Below are positions 1 through 7,416 of a stretch of 64,000 bases of DNA, piece by piece. Made by a program: the position numbers and the translations under genes. The DNA is taken from positions 372,001-436,000 of the forward strand of contig NZ_JACYMO010000003.1 in NCBI RefSeq assembly GCF_014838825.1, given 5' to 3'. Position 1 is the stretch's first letter, and each line of letters opens with the position of its first letter. Under the pieces are notes generated by a model. The model made no database searches, was not told the DNA's origin, and was given only the letters and a program-made list of their open reading frames with translations. This DNA comes from Erwinia persicina (GTDB lineage Bacteria; Pseudomonadota; Gammaproteobacteria; Enterobacterales; Enterobacteriaceae).

Positions 1-129
1 GTTTGGGTTGCCAGTTTTTTCCTGCTCAAGCGCCGCGTGCTTGTGTATTATCCGCACGTTCAGCTGGCCGGGACAAGACGGCTGGCTGCGGGAATTCCTG
101 AATCGTCATCACTCCTGCTGTCTGCTTAA
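1..129 (+). other. possible 3' end of a truncated ORF
   Basis: Frame 1 is open from the window edge to a TAA at 127-129 (42 codons). Its translation begins VWVASFFLLKRR and has a basic, non-membrane tail. In relatives the gene upstream of lgt is ptsP or, in some genera, a TauE/SafE-type permease. The visible tail does not clearly match the end of either. It may be the end of a real gene or chance open sequence. Confidence 0.2.
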
Positions 130-169
130 CAAAGTTTACAGTTAGCTGAGAACGCAATAATTCGCATTA

Positions 170-178
170 TGCTATCAT
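170..178 (+). promoter_or_regulatory. candidate extended -10 promoter of lgt-thyA
   Basis: TG-C-TATCAT at 170-178 fits an extended -10 element about 65 bases before the lgt start. No good -35 hexamer is visible at the usual distance. It is supported by pattern and position only. Confidence 0.3.
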
Positions 179-243
179 GCGCGCCTTATGCAGCCCCTCC
201 TTGTGCGGCTGCCTGTCAGGACTGACTTTAACAATGGTGAAAG

Positions 244-1122
244 ATGAATAACGGCTATCTGGCTTTCCCTCAATTTGATCCGGTGATTTTCTCCATCGGG
301 CCGGTTTCTCTGCACTGGTACGGACTGATGTACCTCGTGGGTTTTGTCTTCGCGATGTGGCTGGCTGTGCGCCGTGCTAACAAACCGGGCAGCGGCTGGA
401 AAAAAGAAGAGGTAGAGAACCTGCTGTACGCGGGCTTCCTCGGCGTCTTCCTGGGCGGACGTATCGGCTATGTCCTGTTCTATAACATGCCGCTGTTCCT
501 CGACAATCCTCTCTATCTGTTCAAAGTCTGGGATGGCGGTATGTCATTCCACGGTGGCCTGATCGGGGTGATCGTGGTGATGATGATCTTCGCCTACCGC
601 ACCAAACGTCATTTCTTCCAGGTGGCTGATTTTATGGCACCGCTGATCCCGTTCGGTCTGGGCGCGGGTCGCCTCGGCAACTTTATTAACGGCGAACTGT
701 GGGGACGGGTCGACCCGAACCTGCCGTGGGCGATGCTGTTCCCGGGCTCTCGTAGTGAAGATATCGCCCTGGTGGCGACTCACCCTGAGTGGCAGCAGCT
801 GCTGTCGACTTACGGGGTACTACCGCGTCATCCTTCTCAGCTTTATGAGCTGATCCTTGAAGGCATCGTGCTGTTTATTATTCTCAACGTCTTCATTCGC
901 AAATCCCGTCCCATGGGCGCGGTATCCGGGCTGTTCCTGATTGGTTACGGTGCGTTCCGTATTATCGTTGAGTTCTTCCGCCAGCCTGACCAGCAGCTTG
1001 GCCTGTTCAGCGGCATCAGCATGGGGCAGATCCTCTCTATCCCGATGATTGTGGCTGGCGTGGTTATGATGATTTGGGCGTATCGTCGTCGCCCGCAAAC
1101 ACAGGCTCGTGGGGAAAAATGA
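244..1122 (+). CDS. lgt: phosphatidylglycerol-prolipoprotein diacylglyceryl transferase
   Basis: Lgt transfers diacylglycerol from phosphatidylglycerol to the lipobox cysteine of prolipoproteins, the first step of lipoprotein maturation in the inner membrane. The 292-residue protein has several hydrophobic segments. The conserved HGGL motif has His103, and the signature stretch around 143-155 carries Arg143, Asn146 and Glu151, which align with residues known to be essential in E. coli Lgt. The last codons overlap thyA by four bases (ATGA), so the two are translationally coupled as in E. coli. Substrates in this window would include the lipoproteins MltA and YgdI. Length and motifs are normal. 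Confidence 0.98.
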   Translation: MNNGYLAFPQFDPVIFSIGPVSLHWYGLMYLVGFVFAMWLAVRRANKPGSGWKKEEVENLLYAGFLGVFLGGRIGYVLFYNMPLFLDNPLYLFKVWDGGMSFHGGLIGVIVVMMIFAYRTKRHFFQVADFMAPLIPFGLGAGRLGNFINGELWGRVDPNLPWAMLFPGSRSEDIALVATHPEWQQLLSTYGVLPRHPSQLYELILEGIVLFIILNVFIRKSRPMGAVSGLFLIGYGAFRIIVEFFRQPDQQLGLFSGISMGQILSIPMIVAGVVMMIWAYRRRPQTQARGEK

Positions 1123-1913
1123 AACAGTATCTGGCGTTAATGCAGCACGTGCTCGAACAGGGCACGCCAAAAAACGATCGTACCGGTACCGGCACGCTGT
1201 CGATTTTTGGTCATCAGATGCGTTTCAACCTGCAGGACGGGTTCCCGCTGGTGACCACCAAGAAGTGCCATCTGCGTTCGATCATTCATGAACTGCTGTG
1301 GTTCCTGAATGGCGATACCAATATTGCTTACCTGAAAGAAAACAAGGTCTCGATCTGGGACGAATGGGCTGATGAGAATGGCGATCTTGGCCCGGTTTAC
1401 GGCAAGCAGTGGCGCAGCTGGGGAACGCCTGATGGGGCACAGATTGACCAGCTGACAAAGGTGGTTGAACAGCTGAAATCCGATCCGGATTCGCGCCGGA
1501 TTATTGTGTCAGCCTGGAATGTCGGTGAGCTGGATCAGATGGCGCTGGCACCCTGCCACGCGTTTTTCCAGTTCTACGTGGCTGACGGCAAGCTTTCCTG
1601 CCAGCTTTATCAGCGTTCGTGCGATATTTTCCTTGGCCTGCCGTTCAATATCGCCAGCTATGCGCTGCTGGTGCATATGATGGCGCAGCAGTGCGACCTG
1701 GAAGTGGGTGACTTTGTCTGGACCGGGGGAGACACTCATCTCTACAGCAACCACCTTGAACAGGCTCACCTGCAGCTGACGCGTGAACCGCGCGCGCTGC
1801 CGAAACTGATTATCAAGCGTAAACCGGCCTCCCTGTTTGACTATCGTTTCGACGATTTTGATATTGAAGGCTACGATCCGCATCCGGCGATTAAAGCACC
1901 GGTCGCGATCTGA
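1119..1913 (+). CDS. thyA: thymidylate synthase
   Basis: ThyA makes dTMP from dUMP, using methylene-tetrahydrofolate as both methyl donor and reductant, and is the only de novo route to thymine. The ATG at 1119 overlaps the lgt stop and gives 264 residues, the same length as E. coli ThyA. The in-frame extension back to 1074 lies inside lgt and is rejected. The active-site segment [11 protein letters not shown] holds the nucleophilic cysteine (Cys146 by E. coli numbering), followed by the [12 protein letters not shown] phosphate- and dUMP-binding region. A GC-rich hairpin follows the stop. Nothing is unusual. Confidence 0.98.
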   Translation: MKQYLALMQHVLEQGTPKNDRTGTGTLSIFGHQMRFNLQDGFPLVTTKKCHLRSIIHELLWFLNGDTNIAYLKENKVSIWDEWADENGDLGPVYGKQWRSWGTPDGAQIDQLTKVVEQLKSDPDSRRIIVSAWNVGELDQMALAPCHAFFQFYVADGKLSCQLYQRSCDIFLGLPFNIASYALLVHMMAQQCDLEVGDFVWTGGDTHLYSNHLEQAHLQLTREPRALPKLIIKRKPASLFDYRFDDFDIEGYDPHPAIKAPVAI

Positions 1914-1919
1914 GGCGTA

Positions 1920-1941
1920 CCGCCCCCTTTCCCGGGGGCGG
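1920..1941 (+). terminator. strong GC hairpin after thyA
   Basis: CCGCCCCC pairs perfectly with GGGGGCGG across a six-base loop (TTTCCC), seven bases after the thyA stop. No T-tract follows, so it may be an mRNA-stabilising 3' hairpin or a weak terminator rather than a classic intrinsic terminator. Confidence 0.45.
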
Positions 1942-2097
1942 CACTGCCAGACGCGGTGATAAATTTCTGGTTAATCCCTTCCCTCCTGGAATCCCTCCCT
2001 CAACGTAAATGAATATGCCTGCAAGCGGGCAATCACTCTGCATGACGTCGCGCAATAACGCGAACAGGCGCTGGCCCCTGCGGGGTAAAAGCGCACA

Positions 2098-2568
2098 ATG
2101 CCGTTCATGAAAAAGCGAAACCTTAACGGATTTACCCTGCTGGAAATGATGGTGGTGCTTACCCTGCTTGCCTTGCTCAGTCTGAGTGGCTGGGGCGGCT
2201 GGCAGCGCTGGCAGCAACGCCAGCAGCTCAACGACAGCGCGCAGCAGATCCAGCGTCTTTTACTCCGGCTGCGCAGTGATGCCAACTGGCATAATGTTGT
2301 CCATATCCTCTGGCTGAAGCCGGGGGCGCGCTGGTGTCTGGGGGCAGGACCGGTGAGGTGCGATCGTCCCCTGCGACATACCCTCCTGGCACCCCATTCC
2401 GCTATCAGCATCCGTTCAATCACCGAGGGTATGGGCTTCTATGGCCTGAATAATACAGCCCGTCCCGGCAGTATCGTTATTGCCAGTGAGGCCGGTGAGC
2501 GACGCATTATTGTATCTTCCCGCGGACGGGTGCGTATCTGCTGGCAGAACGAGGAGGCATGCCGGTGA
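2098..2568 (+). CDS. ppdA: prepilin-type protein PpdA (type II secretion/type IV pilus minor pseudopilin-like)
   Basis: A 156-residue protein with a short basic leader and the class III prepilin signal GFTLLEMMVVLTLLALLSL, which PilD-type peptidases cut after Gly. The hydrophobic helix follows directly. The downstream pattern (LRSDANWHN, WCLGAG, a late cysteine pair) matches E. coli PpdA. A second ATG at 2107 would give a more typical leader. It is the first of four overlapping genes and its 3' end overlaps ppdB by ten bases. No secretin, ATPase or prepilin peptidase is nearby, so it probably acts with machinery encoded elsewhere. Function in relatives is poorly defined. Confidence 0.85.
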   Translation: MPFMKKRNLNGFTLLEMMVVLTLLALLSLSGWGGWQRWQQRQQLNDSAQQIQRLLLRLRSDANWHNVVHILWLKPGARWCLGAGPVRCDRPLRHTLLAPHSAISIRSITEGMGFYGLNNTARPGSIVIASEAGERRIIVSSRGRVRICWQNEEACR

Positions 2569-3110
2569 AAACACAGGGGTTTACGCTGCTGGAAATGTTA
2601 ATCGCTCTGGCTGTCAGCAGCCTCCTGATGCTGGGGGCGGCGCGAATGCTGCCGCAGCTGCAGACGCAAAGTCTGCGCTTGATGCTGCACGCCCGGTTGC
2701 ACGAAGAGCTGCAGCAGATCATGCACACGCTGGAAAAAGCCGTGCGGCGGGCCGGCTACTGCCACGGGCACTGCCAGGGGGCCGGATTACAGGACACCCG
2801 GGGGGCCGACGGTTGCCTGCGGGTGCGCTGGGACGAAAACAGCAACGGCCAGTGGGAGGCCGCCGGGCATCACAACAGTGAGGTGTGGGGCTACCGTCTG
2901 CGGGCATCCAGCCTGGAAATGCAGCGCGGCATAGCGAACTGTCACGGTGGCGGCTGGGAGCGCCTGAACGACCCGCGAACAACCGGGATTGATGCGTTTC
3001 AGGTGATCCGCACCGGGCGTCAGGTGAAGATCATGCTGAGCGGCTATGTGCGCCGTTTTCCTGATATCAGGCTCGATCTTGAGCACTGGCTGACGGCGGA
3101 GAACCTCTGA
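2559..3110 (+). CDS. ppdB: prepilin-type protein PpdB
   Basis: A 183-residue minor pseudopilin-like protein. It starts with MPVKTQGFTLLEML, a short leader followed by the Gly-Phe cleavage site, with Glu at position +5 of the mature protein and a long hydrophobic alpha-helix. The C-terminal half has scattered cysteines (CHGHC, CLRVRWD, NCHGGG), as in E. coli PpdB (187 residues) and PilW/GspJ-like proteins. A GAGGAGG Shine-Dalgarno lies inside the end of ppdA. Its stop overlaps the next start (TGATG), so the block is translated as one unit. Confidence 0.85.
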   Translation: MPVKTQGFTLLEMLIALAVSSLLMLGAARMLPQLQTQSLRLMLHARLHEELQQIMHTLEKAVRRAGYCHGHCQGAGLQDTRGADGCLRVRWDENSNGQWEAAGHHNSEVWGYRLRASSLEMQRGIANCHGGGWERLNDPRTTGIDAFQVIRTGRQVKIMLSGYVRRFPDIRLDLEHWLTAENL

Positions 3111-3523
3111 TGCCTCTGGCGACCCAGCGTGGCAGCGGAGCCCTCGTCGCGGTGATGATCGTTCTGCTGATGGGCACTCTGATGCTGCATGCTACACGGC
3201 GGCAGTTAAGCGATACTATGAGCCTGGTGGGGGATGAGCAGCGCTATTTCCAGCAATTTACCGGGGCGATGTCAGCACTTGCCTGGGGCGTACGCCTGCG
3301 CTGGCCCACCGCAGAACGCTGGCAGTGTCAGCATCAGGCGGAGTATCACTGGCGCGCCTGCATGCAGCCAGCGCTGCTGTTGCTCAGGGCCGACAGCGGA
3401 CCGGGCACGCTGGCGCTCTGGCGCTGGGTCCGCCCGGGAGAGAAGGGCGCGATAGTGCCACAGCCCAACGGCTGGCTGGATTTTTGCCCGTTAGCCGGGG
3501 GGGAAGCCTGTGATGGTGAATAA
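3110..3523 (+). CDS. ygdB: YgdB family protein (DUF2509), pseudopilin-operon component
   Basis: A 137-residue protein starting at the ATG that overlaps the ppdB stop. It opens with a short polar leader and one hydrophobic segment (about residues 12-28, GALVAVMIVLLMGTLMLHA), then a soluble tail with paired cysteines. The arrangement resembles PilX-like minor pilins that lack a canonical cleavage site. Length and position match E. coli YgdB (135 residues). The function is unknown. Membership in the ppd block suggests a role in assembling or priming a pilus-like fibre. Confidence 0.8.
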   Translation: MPLATQRGSGALVAVMIVLLMGTLMLHATRRQLSDTMSLVGDEQRYFQQFTGAMSALAWGVRLRWPTAERWQCQHQAEYHWRACMQPALLLLRADSGPGTLALWRWVRPGEKGAIVPQPNGWLDFCPLAGGEACDGE

Positions 3524-3830
3524 TCGCCTGCTTCAGCGCGGATCCAGTCTGATCGAGGTGCTGTTTGCCCTGCTGCTTTTCAGCCTCAGCTACACGGCCC
3601 TGATGCATTATCAGCTGGCGCTGGGGCAGGGATTTCAGCGGCAGTGGCAGCAGCGCGAAGCCTGGCGTAATGCCTTCCAGCGATTACAGGGGAAAGAGAC
3701 CGCAGGCTGGCAGACACCACAACGCTCACGCAGCGGTCCCGGGGGCTGCCGGCTGCTCACGGCGAAAGCCATCAGCCCGGCAGGACCACAGGCTGAACTG
3801 ACGCGACTGCACTGTGATGAACCGCGCTGA
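3513..3830 (+). CDS. ppdC: prepilin-type protein PpdC
   Basis: A 105-residue protein from the ATG at 3513; a GTG at 3510 is also possible. It overlaps the end of ygdB. The N-terminus has MVNNRLLQRGSSLIEVLFAL, a prepilin leader ending in Gly with Glu at mature position 5 and a hydrophobic helix, like PilV/GspI-type minor pilins and E. coli PpdC (107 residues). The C-terminus has CRLLTAK and a final LHCDEPR, giving one possible disulfide pair. It is the last gene of the ppdA-ppdB-ygdB-ppdC block. Confidence 0.82.
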   Translation: MVNNRLLQRGSSLIEVLFALLLFSLSYTALMHYQLALGQGFQRQWQQREAWRNAFQRLQGKETAGWQTPQRSRSGPGGCRLLTAKAISPAGPQAELTRLHCDEPR

Positions 3831-3905
3831 CGGAACCGTGACATTTTCAAGCCGGGCGTAACGGGGTAAAGTAGCCTCCGGCGTTTTATTAAAGGGCATG
3901 TGAGT

Positions 3906-6900
3906 ATGTTTACCGTTTACCATTCGAATCAGCTGGATCTGCTAAAGACGCTGGCGTGCTGGCAGATAGAGAATCAGCCGCTGGGCGATCCGCTGCGTTC
4001 TGAAGTGGTACTGGTACAAAGCCCGGGGATGGCGCAGTGGCTGCAAATGTCGCTGGCCGAAGAGTTTGGTATTGCGGCCAATATCGACTTTCCGCTGCCC
4101 GCCAGTTTTATCTGGGACATGTTTGTCAGGGTGTTGCCAGAAATCCCGAAAGAGAGCGCCTTTAATAAATCCAGCATGAGCTGGAAGCTGATGGCGATCC
4201 TGCCCGTCATGCTGCCGGGCGACGAGTTTGAAATGCTGCGGCACTATCTCAGCGATGACGACGACAGCCGTAAGCTGTTCCAGCTGGCCTCACGCGTGGC
4301 AGATCTCTTTGACCAGTATCTGGTTTACCGTCCGCACTGGTTAAACAGTTGGGAAAAAGGTCAGCTGATTGATGGCCTGGGCGAATCGCAGCGCTGGCAG
4401 GCCCCGCTGTGGGCTGCCCTGGTTGAGTATACCCATAAACTCGGCCAGCCAGAGTGGCACCGTGCCAATCTCTATCAGCGCTTTATCAGCAAGCTGGAGA
4501 ACAGCCGTGAGCGACCGGCCAGCCTGCCAGACCGCGTGTTTATCTGCGGTATCTCCGCACTTCCCCCGGTCTATTTGCAGGCCCTGCAGGCGCTGGGCAG
4601 ACACATTGATATTCACCTGCTGTTCACTAACCCCTGCCGCCACTACTGGGGCGACATTCAGGACTACGCTTTTCTTGCAAAACTGCAAAGTCGCCACCGG
4701 CGGCATTATCAGGATAACCGTGAAATTCCTCAGTTCCTCGACAGTGACTCCGCGTCCTCCCTCTTTAACGAGGGGGGAGAGCAGCAGCTGAGTAATCCGC
4801 TGCTGGCTTCCTGGGGCAAGCTGGGACGTGACAACCTGTATCTGCTGGCACAGATGGAACCCAACGAAGTCTTTGCCTTTGTTGATATTGAACCGGATAA
4901 CCTGCTGCATACGCTGAAGCGCGATCTGCTGGAGCTGGAAGATCATGCAGCCATTGGCCTGAAGCAGAGCGACTGGTCCCACAGCCGCAGTAAGCGGGTG
5001 CTGGCACCGGACGACCGTTCGGTAGCTATCCACCTGTGCCACAGCCCGCAGCGTGAGGTGGAAGTATTACAGGATCGGCTGCTGGCGATGATGGCAGACG
5101 ATCCCACGCTGACCGCCCGCGATATCATCGTGATGGTCGCCGATATTGATGCCTACACGCCGTTTATTCAGGCTGTCTTTGGCAACGCGCCAGCGGAGCG
5201 CGCGCTGCCGTTTGCGATTTCTGACCGTCGTGCCAGTCAGGCCCATCCGGCATTACAGGCGTTTATTTCGCTGCTCAGCCTGCCGGAAAGTCGCTTTACC
5301 GCTGAGGATGTGCTGGCGCTGCTGGAAGTTCCCGCTGTCGCCAGCCGGTTTGCGGTTGATGAAGAGGGCCTGCGTCTGCTGCGCCACTGGGTGGCAGAGT
5401 CCGGCGTACGCTGGGGGCTGGACGATGACAGCGTACGTGAGCTGGATCTGCCGGCGACGGGTCAGCACACCTGGCATTTCGGTCTGACGCGGATGCTGCT
5501 GGGCTACGCCATGAACAGTGATGCGGGCGACTGGCAGGGGATTTTGCCTTATGACGAATCCAGCGGGCTGATCGCGGAACTTGCCGGCAACCTCGCGGAG
5601 CTGCTGATGCAGCTGAATCGCTGGCGGCAGTGGCTGAGTGAACCCCGTATGCTTGAGGACTGGCTGCCGCTGTGCCGCCAGATGCTGGATGACTTCTTTA
5701 CCAGTGACGCAGAAACAGAAGCGGCCCTGGCTCTGATTGAAGAGCAGTGGCAGCAGGCGATAACCTACGGCGTAGAGGCGGGCTATAAGCAGGCCGTGCC
5801 GCTCGCGCTGCTGCGTGATGACCTGTCATCGCGTCTGGATCAGCAGCGGATCAGCCAGCGTTTCCTCGCCGGCCCGGTTAACTTCTGTACGCTGATGCCA
5901 ATGCGCTCTATTCCATTTAAAGTGGTCTGCCTGCTGGGGATGAACGACGGCGTCTATCCGCGCACGCTGCCTCCGCTGGGGTTTGATTTAATGAGCCAGC
6001 AGGCGCAGAAGGGGGATCGCAGCCGCCGTGACGATGACCGGTATCTGTTCCTGGAGGCACTTAATTCCGCGCAGCAGCAGCTTTATATCAGTTATATCGG
6101 TCGCTCAATTCAGGACAACACGGAGCGCTATCCGTCGGTACTGGTCAGTGAATTAGTGGAGTACATCAGTCAGAGCTTCTGTCTGGAACAGGATCGCGAC
6201 CGGGATGTCGACAGCAGCGCCGATGCGGTGGTGAAGCATCTGCACCACCTGCACAGCCGGATGCCTTTCGCGGCCGAAAATTTCAGTACCGGCTATGAAT
6301 TCCGCAGTTTTGCCGCCGAATGGCTGCCCGCGGCCAGCGCAAAAGGGACAGCCCATCCGCCGTTTATGCAGCCGTTACCGGATGAGCCATCAGACGCGCT
6401 GAGTTTTGATAAGCTGGTGCGTTTCTGGCGGCACCCGGTGCGGGCTTTCTTCAGCCTGCGTCTGGGGGTCAGCTTCCAGCTCGAAGAGACGGGGCTGCCC
6501 GATGCCGAACCGTTTTCCCTGCAGGGGTTGAGCCGCTATCAGGTGAACATGCAGCTGCTGAACAGCCTGATTGAGGGCAGTGAAAGCGAGCGTCTGTATG
6601 CCCGCCAGCGTGCTGCCGGGGCGTTACCCTACGGGGCCTTTGGTGAGCTGTTCTGGCAGGAGCAGGAGCAGGAAATGAGTGAACTGGCCGGGCGCGTGCG
6701 GGAGCGGCGGGCGGCGGCAGAAAGCTGGGAGATCCAGCTGGAGGTCGGCAACCTGGCCCTCAGCGGCTGGCTACCCCAGGTGCAGGACAGCGGTCTGCTG
6801 CGCTGGCGTCCGGGTATGCTTAATTTTAACGACGGGCTGACGCTGTGGCTTGAGCACCTGGTGTACTGCGCGCTGGGCGGAACCGGCAGCAGTATGATGT

Positions 6901-7274
6901 TGGGTCGTAAAGAGAGTGAGTGGCGCTTCGCCCCTCTGACTGCTGAGGACGCCATGCAGCACCTCAATCGTTATGTTGAAGGCTACCGGCAGGGCATGTG
7001 CGCGCCGCTGCTGTTGACCGCATCCGGTGGTGCCTGGCTAAGGGCCTGTTACGACGAAAAAACGGGCGTGCTGCTGCGCGATGACGCCACGCTGAAAAAA
7101 GCCCGTGTAAAACTGCTGCAGTGCTGGCAGGGAAATTATCAAATTGACGGGGAGGGCACTGACCCTTACCTGCAACGTCTGCTGCGCACGCTCGATAGCG
7201 TCAGTGAACAGGGGATGACCGCAGAGGCGGAACACTGGCTGTTCCCTCTGTTGCAGCACCATTGCCCGAATTAG
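3906..7274 (+). CDS. recC: exodeoxyribonuclease V subunit gamma (RecC)
   Basis: RecC is the Chi-recognition and scaffold subunit of the RecBCD helicase-nuclease, which processes double-strand breaks and loads RecA. The ATG at 3906 yields 1122 residues, the same length as E. coli RecC; the GTG two codons upstream is less likely. Nearly invariant family blocks are visible: FPLPASFIWDMFVRVLPEIPK near 60-85, LLGMNDGVYPR, and GDRSRRDDDRYLFLEAL. The protein folds like an inactive SF1 helicase plus an inactive nuclease, so no Walker A motif is expected and none is seen. It is followed 142 bases later by ptrA and then recB-recD, the usual enterobacterial order. Confidence 0.97.
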   Translation: MFTVYHSNQLDLLKTLACWQIENQPLGDPLRSEVVLVQSPGMAQWLQMSLAEEFGIAANIDFPLPASFIWDMFVRVLPEIPKESAFNKSSMSWKLMAILPVMLPGDEFEMLRHYLSDDDDSRKLFQLASRVADLFDQYLVYRPHWLNSWEKGQLIDGLGESQRWQAPLWAALVEYTHKLGQPEWHRANLYQRFISKLENSRERPASLPDRVFICGISALPPVYLQALQALGRHIDIHLLFTNPCRHYWGDIQDYAFLAKLQSRHRRHYQDNREIPQFLDSDSASSLFNEGGEQQLSNPLLASWGKLGRDNLYLLAQMEPNEVFAFVDIEPDNLLHTLKRDLLELEDHAAIGLKQSDWSHSRSKRVLAPDDRSVAIHLCHSPQREVEVLQDRLLAMMADDPTLTARDIIVMVADIDAYTPFIQAVFGNAPAERALPFAISDRRASQAHPALQAFISLLSLPESRFTAEDVLALLEVPAVASRFAVDEEGLRLLRHWVAESGVRWGLDDDSVRELDLPATGQHTWHFGLTRMLLGYAMNSDAGDWQGILPYDESSGLIAELAGNLAELLMQLNRWRQWLSEPRMLEDWLPLCRQMLDDFFTSDAETEAALALIEEQWQQAITYGVEAGYKQAVPLALLRDDLSSRLDQQRISQRFLAGPVNFCTLMPMRSIPFKVVCLLGMNDGVYPRTLPPLGFDLMSQQAQKGDRSRRDDDRYLFLEALNSAQQQLYISYIGRSIQDNTERYPSVLVSELVEYISQSFCLEQDRDRDVDSSADAVVKHLHHLHSRMPFAAENFSTGYEFRSFAAEWLPAASAKGTAHPPFMQPLPDEPSDALSFDKLVRFWRHPVRAFFSLRLGVSFQLEETGLPDAEPFSLQGLSRYQVNMQLLNSLIEGSESERLYARQRAAGALPYGAFGELFWQEQEQEMSELAGRVRERRAAAESWEIQLEVGNLALSGWLPQVQDSGLLRWRPGMLNFNDGLTLWLEHLVYCALGGTGSSMMLGRKESEWRFAPLTAEDAMQHLNRYVEGYRQGMCAPLLLTASGGAWLRACYDEKTGVLLRDDATLKKARVKLLQCWQGNYQIDGEGTDPYLQRLLRTLDSVSEQGMTAEAEHWLFPLLQHHCPN

Positions 7275-7416
7275 GGCATGTTTTCAGGACATTCAGCGCT
7301 GCATCCTGTATGTTTTTATTGCGTTAAGCGCGCAGATTAATCCTGTGCGTTGGAATCTGTAAGCCGATATTTAACCGGCAGGAAGCCGGTGAATAATAGC
7401 CCGTTGAGGAGTTTGA

